From NCBI GenBank assembly GCA_016935715.1, contig JAFGQJ010000216.1, forward strand, positions 1 to 14,234: a stretch of DNA of 14,234 nucleotides. The letters run 5' to 3'. The translations under genes were made by a program, and so were the position numbers. The number at the start of each line of letters is the position of its first letter. Position 1 is the first letter of the stretch. The notes under the pieces are model-generated. The model was not told where the DNA came from. It saw only the letters and a list, made by a program, of their open reading frames with translations, and did not search any database. The stretch is from Spirochaetales bacterium (GTDB lineage: Bacteria > Spirochaetota > Spirochaetia > SZUA-6 > DRHE01). Of this stretch, positions 1-5,906 are shown piece after piece.

Positions 1-171
1 ACATGAAAATCGCCGGAATCATGACTGGAGTGGATCCGCAAAACCGCGGGTCCTTAGACTTCCACAACGGCGGTTTCTTTAGTATCTTAAGCCCCGGGAG
101 CGGAAACGGGACAGAAGGCGACGTTCGGAGATCCCGGTTTCCCCGCACCCTGGAAAGGTCATCGAATTCCT
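1..171. other. Unassigned upstream segment
   Basis: No gene can be supported here. One + strand frame is open from the window edge to a TAG at 80-82 and could be the tail of an upstream gene, but its roughly 26 residues match no family I recognise. A 63-codon frame from an ATG at 3 runs into the next gene and looks accidental. The only clear structure is a hairpin at 32-53. No convincing promoter for the following gene is visible. Confidence 0.4.
32..53. repeat. GC-rich hairpin, 8-bp stem
   Basis: Bases 32-39 (GGATCCGC) pair with 46-53 (GCGGGTCC) through eight base pairs, one of them a G-U wobble, around a six-base AAAACC loop. No T-run follows, so it is not a standard intrinsic terminator. 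It may be a Rho-associated 3' end, an mRNA structure or chance. Confidence 0.45.
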
Positions 172-993
172 TTGAGAATCCTCTATATCGGTGAAATTGT
201 CGGCTCTCCCGGGGTCTTCTGCGTAAAATCCAGACTGGCGGAGATCAAAGAGGAGAAGAGCATCGATTTCATCATCGCCTGCGGGGATGGAGCCACCGGA
301 GGATTCGGGATCGGCAAGAACCACTCGATCTACCTGCACAAGCTTGGAGTGGATGCGATCACCTCCGGCGAATGCATCTACTACAAGAAGGATATGGTCA
401 CCCACATCGTGAAAGCATCGTATGTCCTCAGGGCGGCGAACTATCCCTATGGGAATCCCGGACGGGGATGGAACATATTCCGGGCAGGCGACCAGGCTGT
501 CGCCGTGGTCAATCTCCTCGGTCAGTCGGGTTTCAATCGAGTACATTTGAACAACCCCTTTCTCATGATCCAAAACATCCTGGAAAAGATCTCAGAAGAG
601 ACAAGAACCATCATCGTGGACTTTCATGCCTCCACCACTGCTGAGAAATACACCATGTTCTACCACCTGGAGGGTAAGGTTACGGCGGTACTGGGAAGTC
701 ACACGAAGGTTCTCACGGCGGATGCCTGCGTGCTCCCCGGGGGAACGGCGGTCATAGCGGGTACGGGCCGAACCGGAAGCAGGTATTCGGTGGGAGGTTT
801 GGATGCGGAGATCGAAATCAGGAAATTCGTGACCCAGATCCACGAGCAATCCCGCGTGACCTGGGGGGACCTGGAACTGCAGGGGGTTGTCGTGGAAACG
901 GATGCGGAAGGGAAGGCCGTGGGCATAGAGATCGTGCGGGAGGCCTGCGAGGTGGAAGACCATGACGGAGCAGGGAATCGTCAGGAAGATTGA
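172..993 (+). CDS. YmdB-family (TIGR00282-like) metallophosphoesterase, altered active site
   Basis: This 273-residue protein matches the length and fold pattern of the YmdB/TIGR00282 family, whose Bacillus member is a di-iron 2',3'-cyclic-nucleotide phosphodiesterase. The N-terminus MRILYIGEIVGSPG, the DFHA block (His152) and GSHTKV (His177) are the family landmarks. Several expected metal ligands differ: Glu8 replaces Asp, Asp39-Gly40 replaces Glu-Asn, Glu67-Cys68 replaces the Asn-His of GNH, and Lys179 replaces the second His of THxH. Activity may therefore be changed or lost. The start is TTG; in-frame stops lie upstream (last at 88-90), no other usual start codon lies between, and a GGAAAGG sequence sits at 152-158. 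The 3' end overlaps the next gene by 32 bases, suggesting translational coupling. Family membership is firm by pattern; function is inferred. Confidence 0.85.
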   Translation: MRILYIGEIVGSPGVFCVKSRLAEIKEEKSIDFIIACGDGATGGFGIGKNHSIYLHKLGVDAITSGECIYYKKDMVTHIVKASYVLRAANYPYGNPGRGWNIFRAGDQAVAVVNLLGQSGFNRVHLNNPFLMIQNILEKISEETRTIIVDFHASTTAEKYTMFYHLEGKVTAVLGSHTKVLTADACVLPGGTAVIAGTGRTGSRYSVGGLDAEIEIRKFVTQIHEQSRVTWGDLELQGVVVETDAEGKAVGIEIVREACEVEDHDGAGNRQED

Positions 994-1438
994 AGGAGAT
1001 CTGGTCTGGATAGCGGCAGATCAGTGTGGAGGCTGCGACCACGGGCTGCACTGCAGGAGCTGTGCATCCCCAGATGCGGATACCGGGAATTCCGATCGTT
1101 CCGGCGGCGGCGAACACTCGATCTTCGCGGTGCGAAAGGAGCGCATGTTCGTGGTTCGCAACACCCGATCACTCGTCCTCAAAACCGGCGATCGGATCGA
1201 GTACTTCATTGCCCCGGTCAAAGCCGTCAAAGCCGGGTTTCTCGTGCTCATCGTTCCCATCCTGGCATTTTTTCTCTTTTACTATCTCACCGGGCTGCTG
1301 TGGAAAGGATCCGGAGAAAACGCCCGGGTCCTGGCCGGGGTTGGCGGCATCGCCCTGGGATTCCTGGTGAACTTTGCCTCGAAGAAAAGGATTCGGGAGT
1401 ACCCGGAGATAACCAGGGTGATCGATACGAAGCTCTAG
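962..1438 (+). CDS. RseC/MucC-like SoxR-reducing system membrane protein
   Basis: This 158-residue protein resembles the RseC family (PF04246), membrane proteins linked in other bacteria to sigma-E control and, with the Rnf complex, to reduction of the SoxR iron-sulfur cluster. It begins with the typical small N-terminal domain (GIVRKIEGDLVWI) followed by four cysteines, C22, C25, C31 and C34, as two CxxC pairs that could bind metal or an Fe-S cluster. A glycine/serine-rich linker (about 36-51) leads to a beta-type segment ending in a GD motif. Two hydrophobic helices follow at about 91-114 and 121-139, then a basic tail, which suggests cytoplasmic ends. The ATG lies inside the preceding gene with AGGTGG at 950-955. 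No rnf or rpoE gene is in the window, so the partner is unknown. Confidence 0.75.
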   Translation: MTEQGIVRKIEGDLVWIAADQCGGCDHGLHCRSCASPDADTGNSDRSGGGEHSIFAVRKERMFVVRNTRSLVLKTGDRIEYFIAPVKAVKAGFLVLIVPILAFFLFYYLTGLLWKGSGENARVLAGVGGIALGFLVNFASKKRIREYPEITRVIDTKL

Positions 1439-1505
1439 CCGATTCGAGCGCCGAATCCCGCCTGGCTGCCACCAGCGGGCAGCGTTCGGACGAACGGCTC
1501 CGGCC

Positions 1506-1536
1506 GGCGGTGTTGCCCGCCTTCCGCCAACTTTTT
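1506..1536 (+). terminator. Possible intrinsic terminator after the RseC-like gene
   Basis: GGCGG (1506-1510) can pair with CCGCC at 1517-1521 or 1524-1528, and five Ts follow at 1532-1536. The stem is short and the gap to the T-run varies with the pairing, so this is tentative. Confidence 0.3.
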
Positions 1537-1580
1537 GCCTAAAAATACACCCCATCGGTAGTGTTTTCTCGAGACCGGGC

Positions 1581-1586
1581 TATATT
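1581..1586 (+). promoter_or_regulatory. Possible -10 element for the DUF151 gene
   Basis: TATATT resembles TATAAT and lies 21 bases before the preferred ATG at 1608. No good -35 hexamer is found 16-18 bases upstream, so the call is weak. Confidence 0.25.
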
Positions 1587-1607
1587 TCAAGTAAAAGAGG
1601 TATGGCA

Positions 1608-2132
1608 ATGGTTGAGCTTCACATTAAAGGTTTCTTTCTCGATCATGATCGTATGCCTGTTGCGGTGTTGAGCGACGCGCAGGCCAAGAGAATCCTCCCC
1701 GTGTGGATAGGTCCCTCCGAGGCCAGCTCGATCATCGTCGAGCTGGAGGAGATCAAGAGCCCGCGCCCGCTGGCCCATGACATCCTGGCCAGCTATTTCC
1801 ATCGTCATGGATTCACCATGGACTGCCTGGAGATCTACGGTCAGTCCGGAGAGTTCGGATACAACGCCCGCATCAAATACCATCGCCGCCTGCGGCGCTT
1901 CGATATCGAGGTGCGCCCGAGTGACGGGCTGGCCGTGGCGGTCAGGCTCAAAGCTCCGGTCCTGGCGGAGGAACACCTGCTCAGTGCGGCGGATCTGTGC
2001 ACTTTCCTGTCATCCCTGCACGACCCCTGCAAGGGTCTTATCTTCTTCCAGTCGGAGGGAGAACCCTCCCTGAAGCAGGATTCCAGGCGCCCGGGCACCC
2101 CCTTTACGGTCCCCCATCACCATAGCAACTGA
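1608..2132 (+). CDS. Bifunctional nuclease (DUF151) family protein
   Basis: The predicted 174-residue protein belongs to the DUF151/BFN family (PF02577), whose characterised members show DNase and RNase activity in vitro; the bacterial role is poorly defined. Family landmarks are the N-terminal MVELHIKGFFLD, LPVWIGPSEA (about 30-39), RPLAHDIL (53-60) and RPSDGLAVAVR (103-113). After about residue 150 comes a tail rich in Pro, Arg, Ser and His that I cannot assign. Two ATGs compete. The one at 1608 is preferred because AGAGG at 1596-1600 lies seven bases upstream and the family usually begins with MVE; the ATG at 1602 is only one base from that site. The gene stands alone between two non-coding gaps and may be transcribed from the TATATT at 1581-1586. 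Confidence 0.85.
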   Translation: MVELHIKGFFLDHDRMPVAVLSDAQAKRILPVWIGPSEASSIIVELEEIKSPRPLAHDILASYFHRHGFTMDCLEIYGQSGEFGYNARIKYHRRLRRFDIEVRPSDGLAVAVRLKAPVLAEEHLLSAADLCTFLSSLHDPCKGLIFFQSEGEPSLKQDSRRPGTPFTVPHHHSN

Positions 2133-2207
2133 GGACCTGCGCGCGCTCCGCCCTCTATTCCAGGGGCGCGACGTTCCGTTTGCGCCGTTCCGCCCGGGTA
2201 CTTTCAA

Positions 2208-2236
2208 TTGACATCCGGCGGCCGGGCGTGAATAAT
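2208..2236 (+). promoter_or_regulatory. Sigma-70 promoter of pyrG, predicted leaderless
   Basis: A perfect -35 TTGACA (2208-2213) and a -10 AATAAT (2231-2236, five of six matches) are separated by the optimal 17 bases. The expected start site is 2243-2244, and the A of the pyrG ATG is base 2244. No Shine-Dalgarno sequence lies before the ATG. The transcript is therefore predicted to be leaderless or nearly so. Confidence 0.7.
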
Positions 2237-2243
2237 TGCACCC

Positions 2244-3860
2244 ATGAGCGGCAAATATATCTTCGTCACCGGGGGTGTCTGTTCGGGCCTCGGCAAGGGG
2301 GTAGCCGCTTCCTCCATCGGCAGTCTCCTGGAAAACCGCGGTCTCAAGGTGAGGATGATCAAGATCGATCCCTACATCAACGTAGACCCGGGCACCATGA
2401 GCCCGTATCAGCACGGAGAAGTCTACGTCACCGATGACGGGGCGGAGACGGATCTCGATCTGGGCAACTACTCCCGCTTTACGTCGGCCCCCCTGGGCCG
2501 GATCAACTCGGTGACCACGGGGCAGGTCTACCAGGAGGTGATTCGCAGGGAGCGGGAAGGAAGGTTTTTGGGCCGCACCGTGCAGGTCATTCCCCATATC
2601 ACCGATGAAATCAAGTCCCGGATCTTCAGAGTGGGAGATCAGCCCGAGGTGGATGTGACGATCATCGAGATAGGCGGCACGGTCGGGGACATCGAATCGA
2701 TCCCCTTTCTCGAAACCGCCCGCCAGTTCATCCACGATCTGGGCAGACAGCGGGTGCTGTTCGTTCACCTGACCCTGATCCCCATCGTGTCGGATGGGGA
2801 GATGAAAACGAAGCCCACCCAGCATTCGGTCGCTTCGCTGCGACAAATCGGTATCCAGCCGGATATCCTCCTGTGCCGGGCTTCGGTCCCTGTTCCCGAG
2901 GAGTTGAGAAGAAAGATCTCCCTGTTCACGAACGTCGAAGATGAGGCTGTGATCTCCGCATACGACGTCCACTCCACGGTATATGAGATTCCCCTCATCT
3001 TCGCCGAGCAGAAATTGGACGAGATCATTCTCGCCAAATTGGGATTCCCCGCCACCTCCTGCGACCTCAGCAAGTGGCAGCGGGTAGTGGAGGCTTACAA
3101 CGCGGCGGAGCGCAGGGTGAGCATCGGGTTGGTCGGGAAGTACACGGAGCTGCTGGATTCGTACAAGTCGATCTATGAAGCGCTGTACCACGGGGGCATC
3201 GACAACCACTGTCAGATCGAGCTGGTGAAGGTTGATTCGGACCAGCTTTCCGACGGTGCAGAAGGCGGATTGGAGGAGATCCTCTCCGGGTTGGATGGAA
3301 TCCTGATTCCCGGAGGATTCGGACAGCGGGGCATCGAAGGCATGATTCAGGCTGCGGGGTACGCCCGCAGGAACCGGCTGCCCTGTTTTGGGATTTGCCT
3401 GGGCATGCAGGTCATGGTGATCGAATATGCCCGCGGCGTTCTCGGCTGGGAGGACGCCAGCAGCAGCGAGTTTTCTCCCGAGTCCAAACATGCGGTTGTC
3501 AGCCTCCTGGAGGACCAGATCGACGTCAAAGCCTATGGGGGCACGATGCGGCTGGGTGCCAGTCCCTCCAGGGTGGTGCCGGGAACGAAGCTGCACGAGA
3601 TCTACGGAAGAACCGAGATATCAGAGCGCCATCGGCATCGTTACGAAGTGGCCAACGTGTTTCGGGAAGACCTGGTAAAGGCGGGTTTGATCTTCAGTGC
3701 TTTTACTCCCGACAATAGTCTGGTGGAGGCCAGCGAATGGCCGGACCACCCCTGGGGGATCGGGGTTCAGTACCATCCCGAGTTCAAATCGAAACCCATT
3801 GCACCCCATCCTCTGTTTTCCGCCTTTGTCGCAGCCTGTATGGGAAATGAAAGCAGTTAA
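2244..3860 (+). CDS. pyrG: CTP synthase
   Basis: CTP synthase makes CTP from UTP, ATP and glutamine in the cytoplasm, the last step of pyrimidine nucleotide synthesis. The 538-residue length is normal. The N-terminal synthetase domain starts with KYIFVTGG and a phosphate-binding loop GGVCSGLGKG (10-19), then KIDPYINVDPGTMSPYQHGEV and IEIGGTVGDIES (151-162). The C-terminal glutaminase domain has the nucleophile Cys385 in GICLGMQ and His511/Glu513 in YHPEF, so all catalytic residues are present. The start is secure: an in-frame stop at 2229-2231 lies just upstream and the family N-terminus begins here. There is no Shine-Dalgarno sequence; the promoter ends eight bases before the start codon. 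The 3' end overlaps lptC by 14 bases, so pyrG probably leads the lpt transcript. Confidence 0.98.
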   Translation: MSGKYIFVTGGVCSGLGKGVAASSIGSLLENRGLKVRMIKIDPYINVDPGTMSPYQHGEVYVTDDGAETDLDLGNYSRFTSAPLGRINSVTTGQVYQEVIRREREGRFLGRTVQVIPHITDEIKSRIFRVGDQPEVDVTIIEIGGTVGDIESIPFLETARQFIHDLGRQRVLFVHLTLIPIVSDGEMKTKPTQHSVASLRQIGIQPDILLCRASVPVPEELRRKISLFTNVEDEAVISAYDVHSTVYEIPLIFAEQKLDEIILAKLGFPATSCDLSKWQRVVEAYNAAERRVSIGLVGKYTELLDSYKSIYEALYHGGIDNHCQIELVKVDSDQLSDGAEGGLEEILSGLDGILIPGGFGQRGIEGMIQAAGYARRNRLPCFGICLGMQVMVIEYARGVLGWEDASSSEFSPESKHAVVSLLEDQIDVKAYGGTMRLGASPSRVVPGTKLHEIYGRTEISERHRHRYEVANVFREDLVKAGLIFSAFTPDNSLVEASEWPDHPWGIGVQYHPEFKSKPIAPHPLFSAFVAACMGNESS

Positions 3861-4413
3861 ACCCCTCTGGTTGAGCCTCGTTGCACTGCTGGTTTCCTGC
3901 AGTCTTGATTACGAGCAGGCCCGTGTGGCGGAAAGCATCCCCGGACAGATCCCGGAAACGATCCTGTTCGATTTCACCCATACCGTAGTATCCGGAGGAA
4001 CGGTATGGGTCGTGCTGGAAGCCGAGCGAGCTGAAACCTACAGCGAGAGAAAAGAAATCGTTCTGCAGGGCGTTACTTTTCGCGAGTATGACGACCAGGG
4101 AAGGCTGCGTACCGAAGCTCGAGCCGACAGGGCTGTTTTCAATACGGACAGCGAAGATGCCACGGTCAGCGGATCGATTCGGATCTACTCTCCGGAGGAA
4201 CAGGCCTCACTCCAGGCCGGCAAGCTTACCTGGACCAGAGAGGGGCGTCGTTTGCTGGCCGAGGAGGGGCAGACCGTTCGGCTGCAGAAGGATGATGGCT
4301 CGTACGTCGAGGGGTGGGGCTTCTCCGCCGATTTTCGCAGGAAGAAGCTGGAGTTTTCCTCCCGTGTGCGGGGCAGTTATATCAGGGAAGAAGAGGAGGT
4401 CGAGGAGGAGTGA
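3847..4413 (+). CDS. lptC: LptC-like lipopolysaccharide export protein, predicted lipoprotein
   Basis: LptC carries lipopolysaccharide from the LptBFG transporter to LptA on the periplasmic side of the inner membrane. This 188-residue protein starts inside the end of pyrG. It has a signal peptide with a lipobox, LVSC, at residues 15-18, so the mature protein would begin at Cys18 as a lipoprotein, unlike the membrane-anchored E. coli LptC. The body has the beta-rich pattern of the family, including VTFREYDDQGRLRTEARADRAVF-type strands that recur in LptC and LptA. The C-terminus is a run of glutamates (REEEEVEEE) whose purine-rich codons also form the ribosome binding site of lptA. Identification rests on this pattern and on the lptA/lptB neighbours; sequence similarity within this family is always low. 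Confidence 0.8.
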   Translation: MKAVKPLWLSLVALLVSCSLDYEQARVAESIPGQIPETILFDFTHTVVSGGTVWVVLEAERAETYSERKEIVLQGVTFREYDDQGRLRTEARADRAVFNTDSEDATVSGSIRIYSPEEQASLQAGKLTWTREGRRLLAEEGQTVRLQKDDGSYVEGWGFSADFRRKKLEFSSRVRGSYIREEEEVEEE

Positions 4414-5036
4414 AAACCGCGATGGTGCTCCTGCTGCTCGCCCCTTCCCTGTGGGCTCAAACCTTCACATTTCAGGGGGACAGGATGGAGACGGTGCTGG
4501 CCAAAGGGAAGGAACGCACCGTGCTGACCGGCAACGCCGAGGTCCAAACCGAGGATAATCTCATCCGCGCCGACAGGGTGGAGCTGTACGGGGATGATTT
4601 TCGCTACGTGGAGTGTGAAGGCGGGGTCAGGATCGTCAATGAACAGAAAGGAATCGAGGTGACCTGCAACAGGCTCTTCTACGACCGCCAGGAGAAGGTC
4701 GTGAGGGTTCGCGGCAATGTGGTCATGCTGGATGAGAAGAACGAAGTCGTGGTCAAGGGGGGGTTTCTCGAGAATTGGGAGGACAGCGATGAGACCGTTG
4801 TTCAGATCGGAGTCCGGATTCTCAAGGAAGATCTGGTCTGCCGCTGTGAGTACGCCCGATATCAGCGCAGTGAAGAAAAGCTGGAGCTGTCCGGCATGCC
4901 GGTGGTGAACTGGAAGGGGGACGAATACCGGGCGTTGAAGATCTACATCGACCTGCAAACCGATACGATCCGTCTCGAGGGGGACATCCGGGGCAAGGTG
5001 CGGTCGGAGCTGGGGCGGGATGAAGGAGCCGATTAG
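4410..5036 (+). CDS. lptA: LptA/OstA-like periplasmic lipopolysaccharide transport protein
   Basis: LptA-type proteins form the periplasmic bridge that passes lipopolysaccharide to the outer membrane. This 208-residue protein has a signal peptide (about 1-18, ending SLWAQ) followed by repeated OstA-like beta-strand units: GNAEVQTEDNLIRADRVELY, then a similar unit near EGGVRIVNEQKGIEVTCNRL and RVRGNVVMLDEKNEVVVKGG. Cysteines occur in CRCEYAR. A GTG at 4410 is chosen because it overlaps the lptC stop (GTGA) and has AGAGGAGGT at 4392-4400 nine bases upstream; ATG at 4422 is a fallback that would lose the Lys near the N-terminus. The protein is longer than E. coli LptA (about 185 residues), so it could be a broader OstA-domain protein. 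It abuts lptB directly. Confidence 0.82.
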   Translation: MKTAMVLLLLAPSLWAQTFTFQGDRMETVLAKGKERTVLTGNAEVQTEDNLIRADRVELYGDDFRYVECEGGVRIVNEQKGIEVTCNRLFYDRQEKVVRVRGNVVMLDEKNEVVVKGGFLENWEDSDETVVQIGVRILKEDLVCRCEYARYQRSEEKLELSGMPVVNWKGDEYRALKIYIDLQTDTIRLEGDIRGKVRSELGRDEGAD

Positions 5037-5798
5037 GTGAAGAAAAATCGAGCCGCGGACGGCCCGGCTGCCGACGGGAAACTTTCCGTTGAAGGGCTGG
5101 TGAAGCTGTACGGAAAGAAAGAGGCGGTCAGGGATGTCAGCTTTTCCATGGGGGTGGGAGAGCTGGTCGGGCTCCTGGGACCGAACGGAGCGGGGAAAAC
5201 CACGATATTCTACATGATCGTCGGTTTCATCCAGCCCAACCGGGGAAAGATCTACATGAACGGCCACAACATCTCCGGTTTGCCGATGTACAAGCGAGCG
5301 CGCCTGGGCATCTCCTACCTTCCCCAGGAACCTTCGGTTTTTCGCAAACTCACGGTGGAACAGAACATCACGGCCATCCTGGAGAATCGCAGGGACCTTC
5401 GCCTGGCCCAAAGGAGGGAGAAGCTGGAGTCCCTGTTGGCCGAGCTGGGGATCAGGCACCTGCGCAAGCAGAAGGCCTACACATTGTCCGGGGGAGAACG
5501 CCGGCGTACGGAGATAGCACGCTCTCTGGCCATCGAACCCCAATTCCTTCTCCTCGATGAACCGTTCGCCGGAATCGATCCGATCGCGGTCTACGAAATC
5601 AAACGCATCGCGGTGGATCTGTCCAAAAAAGGCATAGGCGTACTCATCACCGACCACAACGTCAGGGATACCCTGGAGATCACTCACCGTTCCTACATCA
5701 TCAACCTGGGTGAAATCGTGGTGGCCGGGCCCAAGAACGAGCTCCTGGAAAGCGAAATAGCCCGCAAAATCTATCTCGGTGAAGAATTCCGCATGTAG
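5037..5798 (+). CDS. lptB: Lipopolysaccharide export ABC transporter ATPase
   Basis: LptB is the cytoplasmic ATPase of the LptB2FG complex that extracts lipopolysaccharide from the inner membrane. The 253-residue protein has every ABC motif: Walker A GPNGAGKTT (48-56), Q-loop Gln97, signature LSGGE (150-154), Walker B LLLDEP (171-176) and the switch His207 in ITDHNVRDTL. The segment around LSGGERRRTEIARSLA and DEPFAGIDPIAV is typical of LptB. About 14 extra, Ala/Gly-rich residues precede the usual N-terminus. The start is a GTG immediately after the lptA stop, with AAGGAG at 5023-5028. lptF and lptG are not in the window and must lie elsewhere. Confidence 0.95.
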   Translation: MKKNRAADGPAADGKLSVEGLVKLYGKKEAVRDVSFSMGVGELVGLLGPNGAGKTTIFYMIVGFIQPNRGKIYMNGHNISGLPMYKRARLGISYLPQEPSVFRKLTVEQNITAILENRRDLRLAQRREKLESLLAELGIRHLRKQKAYTLSGGERRRTEIARSLAIEPQFLLLDEPFAGIDPIAVYEIKRIAVDLSKKGIGVLITDHNVRDTLEITHRSYIINLGEIVVAGPKNELLESEIARKIYLGEEFRM

Positions 5799-5807
5799 GG
5801 AATTTTT
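5782..5807 (+). terminator. Weak terminator-like hairpin overlapping the lptB stop
   Basis: Bases 5782-5790 can pair with 5799-5807 through nine pairs including one G-U, around an eight-base loop that contains part of the lptB stop. Five Ts (5803-5807) lie in the 3' arm. The stem is A/T-rich, so termination would be partial at best. Confidence 0.3.
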
Positions 5808-5824
5808 CTCTGCTAAACCCACCG

Positions 5825-5853
5825 TTGACATTTCCCCTCTTTATCATTCAAAT
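5825..5853 (+). promoter_or_regulatory. Candidate sigma-70 promoter of rpoN
   Basis: A perfect TTGACA at 5825-5830 is followed after 17 bases by TCAAAT (5848-5853), four of six matches to TATAAT. The start site would be near 5860, giving a leader of about 47 bases. This would let rpoN and the genes after it be transcribed apart from lptB. Confidence 0.5.
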
Positions 5854-5869
5854 TTGTTGTTAGAACAAA
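5853..5869. repeat. Inverted repeat at the rpoN promoter
   Basis: TTTGTT (5853-5858) and AACAAA (5864-5869) are a perfect inverted pair around GTTAG. The repeat spans the end of the -10 element and the predicted start site, where an operator could act. No known binding site is matched. Confidence 0.4.
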
Positions 5870-5906
5870 GAAAGAGGGGGACGAGGTAGCTCCAGGAACT
5901 ATATCC

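Larger units (their letters stand above)
1439..1607. other. Intergenic region with clustered inverted repeats
   Basis: This gap holds a run of short inverted repeats right after the RseC-like stop: GATTCG/CGAATC (1441-1457, five-base loop), GCTGCC/GGCAGC (1465-1483) and GTTCG/CGAAC (1484-1495). GGCGG at 1506-1510 can pair with CCGCC at 1517-1521 or 1524-1528. TTTTT at 1532-1536 follows, so the last hairpin may be a weak terminator. Downstream, TATATT at 1581-1586 is a possible -10 element for the next gene, without a good -35. Confidence 0.5.

Noticed and set aside
3..194. 63-codon + strand frame upstream of the YmdB-like gene
   Set aside because: It runs 23 bases into the YmdB-like gene, matches nothing and has no ribosome binding site visible in the window.
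1439..2243. Sigma-54 type -24/-12 promoters in the non-coding gaps
   Set aside because: No GG-N10-GC pair with a supporting TGGC and TTGC context was found in these gaps.
2010..3596. 528-codon open frame on the minus strand opposite pyrG
   Set aside because: It is an antisense shadow of pyrG and the end of the DUF151 gene, rich in His, Asp, Gln and Arg, with no recognisable motif.
4377..5831. 484-codon minus-strand frame opposite lptA and lptB
   Set aside because: It lies exactly opposite well-supported genes and resembles no known family; the composition is that of an antisense frame of GC-rich coding DNA.
5853..5869. Leptospira-type LexA box (TTTG-N5-CAAA) at the rpoN promoter
   Set aside because: The half-sites TTTG and CAAA here are nine bases apart, not five.
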